Shown: positions 1 through 5,068 of the stretch, in pieces
Layout of the letters: each line of letters starts with the position of its first letter
Position numbering within the stretch: the stretch's first letter is position 1
Assembly: GCA_022511285.1 (NCBI GenBank)
Contig: JAFLRW010000046.1
Coordinates: forward strand, 1-12,248
Source: Duncaniella sp.
Lineage (GTDB): Bacteria; Bacteroidota; Bacteroidia; Bacteroidales; Muribaculaceae
DNA length: 12,248 bases
Reading direction: 5' to 3'
Notes under the pieces: model-generated
Databases searched by the model: none
What the model saw: the letters and a program-made list of their open reading frames with translations, nothing else
What the model was told of the DNA's origin: nothing
Made by a program: the position numbers and the translations under genes

Positions 1-458
1 GGTGCCTGTTGCTTTAAATCCATTGTTATAAATCCGAATCCCGTATCATCGTGTGGATAGACTATTAACCCTAATAATTCTAATATAAAGAAACAATGTC
101 CGGCAATATCTCCTGCATTATACATCATTACTGACGAAAGCTTTCTGACAATTTCCCACACAACACCCTTATGGAAGGCAACTATCTCATTCAGTGAATC
201 TCTAAGATAGCCTGCTTCCATCAATTCTTTTTGGTCCGGAGTGATCTCATTATCTCCTAATCCAAATTTATATAAAGAAGTGACAACTGAAACATTCGGG
301 CTAATAACCCTAAAAAAGTCAATGAATTTATCTATTGACTCGTACATGATAGTTTGAGAAAACCTTGTACTCCTCTCAAAATAACCCAACCAACCCGGGC
401 TATCCGAATAAGACTTTAAGTTTACATGTTTCTCTATGTCAAAATCCAGTTCTATCAT
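1..458 (-). CDS. Unrecognised protein, N-terminal 152 residues (runs off left edge)
   Basis: An open frame runs without a stop from an ATG at 458-456 to the window edge. An in-frame TGA lies four codons upstream (470-468), so this ATG is the only nearby start. The visible product is 152 residues and begins MIELDFDIEKHVNLKSY. It has several aromatic-rich stretches, a hydrophobic segment near residues 126-140 (FFILELLGLIV) and a YPHDDTGFGF stretch close to the visible end. There is no signal peptide and no catalytic motif I know. Codon use is AT-rich (many TTA, AAA, ATA, TTT), unlike the GC-richer genes from 790 on, which suggests acquired DNA. Size and style recall small soluble immunity-type or accessory-island proteins, but that is only an impression. 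I assign no function. That it is a real gene is fairly secure from the long open frame in AT-rich DNA. Confidence 0.6.
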   Translation of the reverse strand, partial: MIELDFDIEKHVNLKSYSDSPGWLGYFERSTRFSQTIMYESIDKFIDFFRVISPNVSVVTSLYKFGLGDNEITPDQKELMEAGYLRDSLNEIVAFHKGVVWEIVRKLSSVMMYNAGDIAGHCFFILELLGLIVYPHDDTGFGFITMDLKQQA

Positions 459-484
459 TGGAACATTTCATCTAAATCACAAAG

Positions 485-497
485 TTCGTATAACGAA
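485..497. repeat. Short palindrome upstream of the left-edge gene
   Basis: TTCGT and ACGAA flank a 3-base centre (ATA). Less exact flanks (ACAAAG before, TTTTGT after) could extend the dyad. It lies 27-39 bases before the ATG at 458, where a repressor operator or a leader hairpin could sit. No binding protein is known from the window. Confidence 0.35.
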
Positions 498-573
498 ACG
501 TTTTGTTATTTGATAAATAAATCGTCGAGTAGGACCTCGCACGGGAATCTATTGCAACGCCTTTAATCTTGCA

Positions 574-581
574 CAAAGATA
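574..581 (-). promoter_or_regulatory. Possible -7 box for the left-edge gene
   Basis: On the minus strand the bases read TATCTTTG, an exact match to the Bacteroidetes TAnnTTTG -7 element. I do not see a good TTTG 19-21 bases upstream, and the start codon at 458 would be over 100 bases away, so this is only a candidate. With its flanks it reads GTATCTTTGTGC, one base from the GTAnnTTTGC core used by CTnDOT-type integrases. Confidence 0.3.
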
Positions 582-684
582 CAATAATGCTTTCGATTGT
601 GATTCGGTAACTATATTATTTTTTACATAATTAATAAAGCTGTCGACAAACCTTGACCGGATTTAACGCCCTGGCAAAAGTCGT

Positions 685-726
685 GAGGGTTATCACGATA
701 GCAACACTTCTATCGTGATAACCCTC
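685..726. repeat. Perfect 17-bp inverted repeat, 8-base loop
   Basis: Arm 685-701 (gagggttatcacgatag) is exactly complementary to arm 710-726, with loop caacactt at 702-709. No T-run follows directly on either strand, so it is not a standard intrinsic terminator on its own. It lies immediately downstream, in the sense of trxA transcription, of the trxA terminator. It could be a second terminator or RNA-stabilising hairpin, a protein-binding dyad, or a remnant of an element end. Confidence 0.75.
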
Positions 727-727
727 T

Positions 728-774
728 AAAAACGCATCCAAGGCCGCCAAGTGTGAAAGTCTCGGCGGCCTTGG
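728..774 (-). terminator. Intrinsic terminator after trxA
   Basis: Arms 738-748 and 764-774 (ccaaggccgcc and its exact complement) form an 11-bp GC-rich stem with a 15-base loop. On the minus strand the stem is followed, after five bases, by TTTTT (732-728). It begins 15 bases after the thioredoxin stop, where the DJ-1/trxA transcript should end. Confidence 0.7.
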
Positions 775-789
775 GTCGAGTGTGGGGTG

Positions 790-1089
790 TCAGTCGGCTT
801 TTAGCTGCGATGCGAGCACTTCAAGCTGCTGCAGGCCTGAGGCGCGCCATTGCTGGACGCCGTTGCGGAACACCATAATAGTGGGCACGCTCCGTATCTG
901 ATATTCGGCAGCAAGGTCGGGATTGCGGTCAACGTCGATTTTGATGATGTTGGCCGTGTCGCCCACTTGCTGTTTGAGCTGCTCCAGAATGGGGCTTTGC
1001 ATCTTGCAGGGGCCACACCAAGTGGCAAAGAAGTCGACCAGCGTCGGCTTATCTTCGGCAATCATTTTTTTTAATTCGCTCATAGTCAT
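790..1089 (-). CDS. trxA: Thioredoxin
   Basis: This is a cytoplasmic thiol-disulfide reductase that reduces protein disulfides and is recharged by thioredoxin reductase. The 99-residue product has the thioredoxin active site WCGPC (C25 and C28), the preceding LVDFFATWC strand-turn, and the cis-proline loop SVPT (Pro69). It lacks a signal peptide, so it is a housekeeping-type thioredoxin, slightly shorter than the usual ~105 residues. Two in-frame ATGs exist (1089 and 1083). Neither has a clear ribosome-binding site, so the start may be two codons shorter, giving MSELKK. It lies 61 bases downstream of the DJ-1 family gene on the same strand and is followed by a terminator hairpin, so the two are probably co-transcribed. 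The class is certain; whether it is the main cellular thioredoxin is not shown. Confidence 0.93.
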   Translation of the reverse strand: MTMSELKKMIAEDKPTLVDFFATWCGPCKMQSPILEQLKQQVGDTANIIKIDVDRNPDLAAEYQIRSVPTIMVFRNGVQQWRASGLQQLEVLASQLKAD

Positions 1090-1150
1090 ATTGCTTTAAG
1101 ATTGTTTTCTGAATCGTTTGACAATATAACACCCGCTGCGGGGCAAATGT

Positions 1151-1702
1151 TTAGAGCAGAATTCCGGCGGCTACGCCTTCGGCACTCCCGGGCGAAAGGA
1201 TGTCAATGAGTGCAAGCGCAAATGGGGTGGCTGACGACGGACCGTTGGCGGTGATGACATTTCCGTCAACCACCACACGCTCTCTGACATATTCGGCACC
1301 GGAGGCACACAGCGTGTCGTCAAATCCGGGATAGCAGGTGGCGCGGCGGCCGTTGACTATGCCGAGTGTCGCAAGAAGCACTGAGGGTGCGGCACAAATG
1401 GCGGCCACATAGCCGCCGCGTTTGGCTTGCGCTTCAAACAGCGAGCACACCTCAGGCGAGGCGGCAAGATTGGCCGCTCCGGGCATACCCCCCGGGGCTA
1501 TGAGCATATCGGCATCGCTTAGGCTGACATCTGACAGCATTATATCGGCTTCAACGGGGATGCCGTGGGCTCCCACAACTGCGCGTGTAGCAGCCACAGC
1601 TACTGTCCGGACATTGATTTCAGCGCGACGAAGGAGATCGATTGGGGTGATGGCTTCAACTTCTTCAAAGCCGGGGGCGAGAAAGAGATAGGCTGTTTTC
1701 AT
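1151..1702 (-). CDS. DJ-1/PfpI family protein
   Basis: This 183-residue protein belongs to the DJ-1/ThiJ/PfpI superfamily (class I glutamine-amidotransferase-like fold). Visible landmarks are GFEEVEAITP near the N-terminus, with E16 matching the conserved glutamate of DJ-1 (GAEEME), the PGG turn (residues 70-72), and the nucleophile elbow AAICAAPSVL with Cys103, matching DJ-1 Cys106. Bacterial and human members are described as glyoxalase III or protein deglycases that act on methylglyoxal adducts, or as oxidative-stress chaperones. The deglycase role is disputed in the literature, so the substrate is left open. Length is typical and there is no signal peptide. It is the first gene of a probable unit with thioredoxin, which would suit a protein with a redox-sensitive cysteine. 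Its promoter overlaps that of the divergent apbE gene. Confidence 0.9.
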   Translation of the reverse strand: MKTAYLFLAPGFEEVEAITPIDLLRRAEINVRTVAVAATRAVVGAHGIPVEADIMLSDVSLSDADMLIAPGGMPGAANLAASPEVCSLFEAQAKRGGYVAAICAAPSVLLATLGIVNGRRATCYPGFDDTLCASGAEYVRERVVVDGNVITANGPSSATPFALALIDILSPGSAEGVAAGILL

Positions 1703-1746
1703 AGTTATTATGGTTTTATGAGGGTGGATTTCTATTGTGAATAGTG

Positions 1747-1778
1747 CAAAATTAGCTTTTCCGAGCGGTTTTTGCTAA
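1747..1778 (-). promoter_or_regulatory. Promoter of DJ-1/trxA unit
   Basis: The minus strand has TAATTTTG (1754-1747), an exact TAnnTTTG -7 box, preceded at a 20-base spacing by TTAG (1778-1775), one base off the TTTG -33 element. Transcription would begin near 1740, leaving a leader of about 40 bases before the ATG at 1702. It overlaps completely with the apbE promoter on the other strand. Confidence 0.65.
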
Positions 1779-1783
1779 CTTTG
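1752..1783 (+). promoter_or_regulatory. Promoter of apbE (near-leaderless)
   Basis: TAACTTTG (1776-1783) is an exact -7 box, preceded at 20 bases by TTAG (1752-1755). The ATG follows the box by only four bases, so the transcript should start at or beside the start codon. The -7 boxes of this promoter and its minus-strand partner lie in an inverted repeat, 1747-1756 and 1774-1783 (9 of 10 positions matching). Confidence 0.65.
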
Positions 1784-1787
1784 TGGT

Positions 1788-2774
1788 ATGAAAACAAAGT
1801 GCTGTTTAATTTTTTTTATAATATGTGGTGTCTGGCTGTCGTCGTGCACCGCTCCTCAAGTGTGGCGCACGGCACAAGGCGCAGTGTGGAACACAGAGTT
1901 TCATATCACCTATAAGGCGTCGGTCGACTTGCGCGATTCTGTGTTGGCCGTGATGAAGCAGGTGGAAGCCTCTCTGTCGCCTTTCGCCAAGAAATCGCTC
2001 ATCACTCGCATTAACTTGGGCGAGGACCTGAGAGCCGATTCGCTGCTGACGAGGATTTTTCTGGAGTCGCAGCGCATCAACAGCCTGAGCGGAGGGGCAT
2101 TTGACCCCACGGTTGCTCCGCTTATAAACCTTTGGGGCTTCGGATATAAGAATGGTGGCGTTGAGCCGACACAGGAGGCTATTGATTCGATGCTTGCACT
2201 CGTGGGAATAGCTGAGTGCAATCTTTCGCCTGATGGGCTGATTGTGCGCAAGTCGCCGGGAACGGAGTTCAACTTTTCAGCCATAACGAAGGGCTATGGG
2301 TGTGACTTGGTGGGTGAGATGTTTCGCCGCAACGGGGTGACCGACTATATGGTAGAGATAGGGGGGGAGATAGCCGTAAGCGGGCGCAATCCCCGCGGCA
2401 GCGAGTGGCGCATAATGGTCGACGCTCCGGTGGAGAGCGATTCGGCTCCGATTCACCAGCAGCTTGTCACCATCGGCATCACAGACTGTGGCGTGGCCAC
2501 GTCGGGCAATTATCGCAATCGCCGCGACACAGAGCGCGGAAGAGTGTGGCACACAATCTCCCCCGTCACCGGGCGCCCGGCGCTGACTGACCTGCTCTCG
2601 GCAACGGTGATAGCTCCCACCTGTATGACGGCCGATGCCCTGGCCACAGCCTGTATGGCGCTCTATTCGGCCGACGCTATGGCTATGATTGAGGGCATCT
2701 CCTCAGCCGAAGCCCTTCTTGTCACTGCCGATACGGTCATTTCCACCCGGGGATTCCCGGTGATGGATAGATAG
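1788..2774 (+). CDS. apbE: FAD:protein FMN transferase, lipoprotein
   Basis: ApbE moves FMN from FAD onto a threonine or serine of exported flavoproteins such as RnfG or NqrC. The 328-residue product begins with a lipoprotein signal peptide (hydrophobic stretch 7-17, lipobox LSSC, Cys20), so it should be anchored facing the periplasm. Family landmarks in order: GAFDPTVAPLINLWGFG (103-119), the ITKGYGCD flavin-binding segment (166-173), EIGGEIAVSG (190-199), ATSGNYR (237-243), HTISPVTGRPA (255-265), and TADALAT (281-287), whose Asp283 belongs to the Mg-binding site. All the expected blocks are present and the length is normal. It ends four bases before the convergent ribF, whose product makes the FAD that ApbE consumes. 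No target flavoprotein gene is visible in the window. The start is fixed by the lipoprotein signal and by the promoter just upstream. Confidence 0.93.
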   Translation: MKTKCCLIFFIICGVWLSSCTAPQVWRTAQGAVWNTEFHITYKASVDLRDSVLAVMKQVEASLSPFAKKSLITRINLGEDLRADSLLTRIFLESQRINSLSGGAFDPTVAPLINLWGFGYKNGGVEPTQEAIDSMLALVGIAECNLSPDGLIVRKSPGTEFNFSAITKGYGCDLVGEMFRRNGVTDYMVEIGGEIAVSGRNPRGSEWRIMVDAPVESDSAPIHQQLVTIGITDCGVATSGNYRNRRDTERGRVWHTISPVTGRPALTDLLSATVIAPTCMTADALATACMALYSADAMAMIEGISSAEALLVTADTVISTRGFPVMDR

Positions 2775-2778
2775 CTTT

Positions 2779-3717
2779 TCAACAGTGCTTGCCGGAGAGG
2801 ATTTTTCGAGCGGATTTAGCATCGTCGGCGAGCTGTTGGCTTAACTTTTCTGTTGATGAAAAGCGGCGCTCGGGACGGAGATAGGATATGAAATCAATGG
2901 CAATATCCTCGTCGTAGAGATAACCGTTGAAGTCAAATATATGAGCCTCGATTGAGAGTTCGGTCGTGACGGTCGGCTCGCTCACTGTGGGGCGGTATCC
3001 TATATTGACCATTGCCTGGCGTTTCTCCCCATCAGGGGTGATGACTAATGCGGCATAGGCACCCGGTTTGGGTATGAGGAGCGATGAATCGGCCGGGCAG
3101 AGGTTGGCTGTGGCAAACCCGAGAGTGCGCCCCATCTTGTTGCCGTTAACCACACGTCCACGAAGCCGATAGGGGTGACCAAGGTGTTTTGTGGCTTCCT
3201 CTATGTTTCCGTCAGTGAGATAACGACGTATGGCCGACGAACTTACCGGGGCTTGAAGTCCGCGATACTCAGGGGCAGAGATGATTTCTACGCCCACACG
3301 TGCCCCGGCCTCACGATATTTTTCGATGCCTTGCATCGTGTCGTTGCCAAATCTATTATTGAACCCTAACACTAAGGCATCAATGGCAAAATTGCGTTTC
3401 AGCTGGCGCAGAAACTCTTCGGCTGACAGTCTGCGCAATTTGTCGTTGAAACTGAGCAGAATGATGTCGTCGGCTCCGGCCTCGGCAAGAGCCTCTACTC
3501 GATCCTCAAGCGTGGAGAGCAGAGCCGGCGCTTCCAAGGGGCGCACGAGCGACAGCGGATGGCGCGAAAAGGTGACTGCTGCCGGGCGCAGACCTCGGGC
3601 GCGTGCCTCGGTGTGAAGGTAGTCAATCAGAAACTGATGTCCAGGGTGAACTCCGTCATACATCCCGACGGCTGCGATGCGCCGCACTGTGGTGTCAGGC
3701 TTAGTGATGAGATTCAT
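2779..3717 (-). CDS. ribF: Bifunctional riboflavin kinase / FMN adenylyltransferase
   Basis: RibF phosphorylates riboflavin to FMN and adenylates FMN to FAD in the cytoplasm. The 312-residue product shows the N-terminal nucleotidyltransferase domain with GMYDGVHPGHQ (18-28, the HxxH ATP site), FSRHPL (50-55), FGNDTMQG (123-130) and SSSAIRRYL (159-167). The C-terminal kinase domain has NKMGRTLGFATANL (193-206, where the family usually has GFPTAN; Pro is Ala here), VNIGYRPTV (237-245) and EAHIFDFNGYLYDE (257-270). Length matches the family. It starts six bases after the stop of the HAD phosphatase gene on the same strand, so the two are one operon expressed from the promoter at 4374-4404. It converges with apbE with a 4-base gap. 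The Pro-to-Ala change in the kinase loop is mild and I would still expect activity. Confidence 0.95.
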   Translation of the reverse strand: MNLITKPDTTVRRIAAVGMYDGVHPGHQFLIDYLHTEARARGLRPAAVTFSRHPLSLVRPLEAPALLSTLEDRVEALAEAGADDIILLSFNDKLRRLSAEEFLRQLKRNFAIDALVLGFNNRFGNDTMQGIEKYREAGARVGVEIISAPEYRGLQAPVSSSAIRRYLTDGNIEEATKHLGHPYRLRGRVVNGNKMGRTLGFATANLCPADSSLLIPKPGAYAALVITPDGEKRQAMVNIGYRPTVSEPTVTTELSIEAHIFDFNGYLYDEDIAIDFISYLRPERRFSSTEKLSQQLADDAKSARKILSGKHC

Positions 3718-3723
3718 ATATGG

Positions 3724-4353
3724 TTACGAGGGTGAAACGGCGTATGGTTTGACAATATCGGCAAATTCAGTGCCGGGGACCACGAGCTCGGCACTGAAGC
3801 CGAAGGCTATGGCGGCATCAACGTTGGCCTGCGAATCGTCGAAGAAGAGCGTCTCCTCAGGTTTGATTCCGCAAGTGCGGCAGGTGTAGTCAAAAATCTC
3901 CGGTTCGGGCTTGTAGCACTTGGCAATGTAGCTGCACACCGCTCCATCGAAATAGTCGGCCATCTCGAGCCCCTCTTGGCGGAACTGCTCGGCAATATAG
4001 CTGTTCATCATAATGGGGTTGGTGTTTGAGAGCAGGTATATGCGATAACCTTCGCAGCGCAGGCGGCGCAGCGCTTCCAGACGATGGCGGGGAATGCCTA
4101 CCAGGAAGCGATTGAAGGCGGTGTCAATCTCGGTGTCGGTCACCGGATGATCAAACAACGGACGGATGCGGCGACGGAATTCGTCGGCATCAATCTCTCC
4201 GCGTTCCAAGGCAAGAAAATCACCCTTCTGGCCATAGACGCCGAGGAAATCATCCGCCTCGCGCATGCCAAGAGCGTTGAAGGCCTCAACACAGCGGTTG
4301 CGGTCGAGATCCATAATCACGCCGCCGAGGTCAAAAAGAAGATTCTTTATCAT
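3724..4353 (-). CDS. HAD-superfamily phosphatase (YihX-like)
   Basis: This 209-residue cytoplasmic hydrolase has all four HAD motifs: motif I FDLGGVIMDLD with nucleophile Asp8, motif II LLSNTN with Ser109, motif III KCYKPEPEIF with Lys148, and motif IV FFDDSQANVDAA with Asp172 and Asp173. The helical cap (about residues 18-90) is the subfamily IA type. Motif I reads DLG rather than DxD, as in the YihX group, which contains sugar-phosphate phosphatases. Substrate cannot be read from sequence. It is the first gene of a two-gene operon with ribF (6-base gap), and some HAD phosphatases dephosphorylate FMN or the riboflavin precursor 5-amino-6-(5-phosphoribitylamino)uracil, so a flavin-pathway role is a reasonable guess and no more. 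The start codon follows an excellent promoter by a short leader. Confidence 0.88.
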   Translation of the reverse strand: MIKNLLFDLGGVIMDLDRNRCVEAFNALGMREADDFLGVYGQKGDFLALERGEIDADEFRRRIRPLFDHPVTDTEIDTAFNRFLVGIPRHRLEALRRLRCEGYRIYLLSNTNPIMMNSYIAEQFRQEGLEMADYFDGAVCSYIAKCYKPEPEIFDYTCRTCGIKPEETLFFDDSQANVDAAIAFGFSAELVVPGTEFADIVKPYAVSPS

Positions 4354-4373
4354 TGTGGTGCTGATATTTTATG

Positions 4374-4404
4374 CAAAGATAAACACTCTGCGTGAGATAT
4401 CAAA
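4374..4404 (-). promoter_or_regulatory. Consensus promoter of the HAD-ribF operon
   Basis: The minus strand reads TTTG (4404-4401), 19 bases, then TATCTTTG (4381-4374): an exact match to both elements of the Bacteroidetes promoter at standard spacing. Transcription should begin near 4367, giving a leader of about 14 bases before the ATG at 4353. Confidence 0.8.
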
Positions 4405-4417
4405 GTGAAAATATCAC

Positions 4418-4960
4418 TTACACCACCTTGAGGTCTAAAAGCCCCGTGAGGGTGATGCGCGAGCGGGGGGAGAGGGGGATGGAGGGCGCGATGTCGTCGG
4501 CGAGTGGCGGAAGGAGTATTATGTCGCCCATCTTTAGGGTGATGTGGGCGGCGGCGATGTGGATGGCGCGCGCTATCAGCTCGGGGTCGACCTTCAGGCT
4601 GATGTTTAGGCCGGTCTGCTCAAGCGTTGTCTCAAGCCTGTCAGGCAGAGAGGAGCTGTCGATGGATGCTGAAGTGATAATGGAGTCGTCCATTCCGGCC
4701 ATTAGCGAAGTCGTGGCGTAATCGCTGCCGGTCGGTCGCACCAAGAGGGCCAGGGAGACGGCGTTGAAGTAACGAGACGCGAATTTTTCGGGAATACCTT
4801 TGCCAAGGCGGTTGATGTGAATGGCAAGATGAGGTTGCAACTCCCAAGGGTCACTCCCCTCGGGATGAAAGAGGGGCGCTCCGTGGCGCAGCATTGCGGT
4901 GTCGGGAAGGAAATATGCATTGTCGGTCTCGGCAAGACTTCGGAATGATATAATTTTCAT
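4418..4960 (-). CDS. Degenerate fumarylacetoacetate-hydrolase-fold protein
   Basis: This 180-residue protein resembles the short FAH-family proteins of Bacteroidales. The best matches are FLPDTAMLRHGAPLF (17-31, family F.KPDTAL), HLAIHINRLGKGIPEKFASRYF (44-65, family VEIVLKINKLGKNI.EKFAHRYY) and AAHITLKMGDIILLP (137-151, family KYFTLKIGDLIYTGTP). The family's metal-binding EVE just before the KINKLGK segment is replaced here: the corresponding stretch is ELQPHLAIHI (40-49), with no ExE. The GRWD...KGFD segment expected after residue 70 is also not recognisable. It may therefore be a pseudoenzyme, or an enzyme with a moved active site. The family assignment rests on my recall of these motifs, not on a search. 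Nothing suggests truncation: start, stop and promoter are intact. It is divergent from gltX and lies upstream of the HAD-ribF operon, which has its own promoter. Confidence 0.7.
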   Translation of the reverse strand: MKIISFRSLAETDNAYFLPDTAMLRHGAPLFHPEGSDPWELQPHLAIHINRLGKGIPEKFASRYFNAVSLALLVRPTGSDYATTSLMAGMDDSIITSASIDSSSLPDRLETTLEQTGLNISLKVDPELIARAIHIAAAHITLKMGDIILLPPLADDIAPSIPLSPRSRITLTGLLDLKVV

Positions 4961-4986
4961 TGCAAATTTATCGTGATGGCTTTAGA

Positions 4987-5018
4987 CAAAAGTACAACTT
5001 TTTTTCGTAAAATTTAAA
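4987..5018 (-). promoter_or_regulatory. Promoter of the FAH-like gene
   Basis: The minus strand has TACTTTTG (4994-4987), an exact -7 box, with TTTA (5018-5015) 20 bases upstream. Transcription would start near 4980, about 20 bases before the ATG at 4960. A second exact -7 sequence, TAAATTTG (4970-4963), ends two bases before the ATG but has no -33 element at normal spacing; it could drive a leaderless transcript. Confidence 0.55.
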
Positions 5019-5044
5019 TATGCCGTGAAAAATGAGTAATTTTG
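5013..5044 (+). promoter_or_regulatory. Promoter of gltX-argC
   Basis: TAATTTTG (5037-5044) is an exact -7 box with TTTA (5013-5016) 20 bases upstream. Transcription would begin near 5050, about 19 bases before the ATG at 5069. The -33 element of this promoter and that of the minus-strand promoter come from the same palindrome, atttaaat (5012-5019). Confidence 0.6.
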
Positions 5045-5068
5045 TCGTCATAACCCACTAATGAATTT

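Larger units (their letters stand above)
459..789. other. 331-base gene-free region at a composition boundary
   Basis: I see no credible coding frame here. From left to right it holds a short palindrome (485-497), a possible minus-strand -7 box (574-581), an AT-rich stretch to about 660, then GC-richer sequence with a perfect 17-bp inverted repeat (685-726) and the trxA terminator hairpin (738-774). The base composition changes roughly between 600 and 740, separating the AT-rich gene on the left from the GC-richer chromosomal genes on the right. Confidence 0.6.

Noticed and set aside
519..555. tRNA-3'-end-like sequence (GATTCCCG followed by an acceptor-like stretch) as an integration remnant
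   Set aside because: No matching 5' acceptor strand or T-stem can be found, and it matches no tRNA in the window.
2277..2552. 91-residue minus-strand frame inside apbE
   Set aside because: Antisense shadow of conserved ApbE motifs.
4468..4490. G-rich run within the FAH-like gene as a regulatory G-quadruplex
   Set aside because: The G-run lies in coding sequence and its grouping is irregular; nothing suggests a role.
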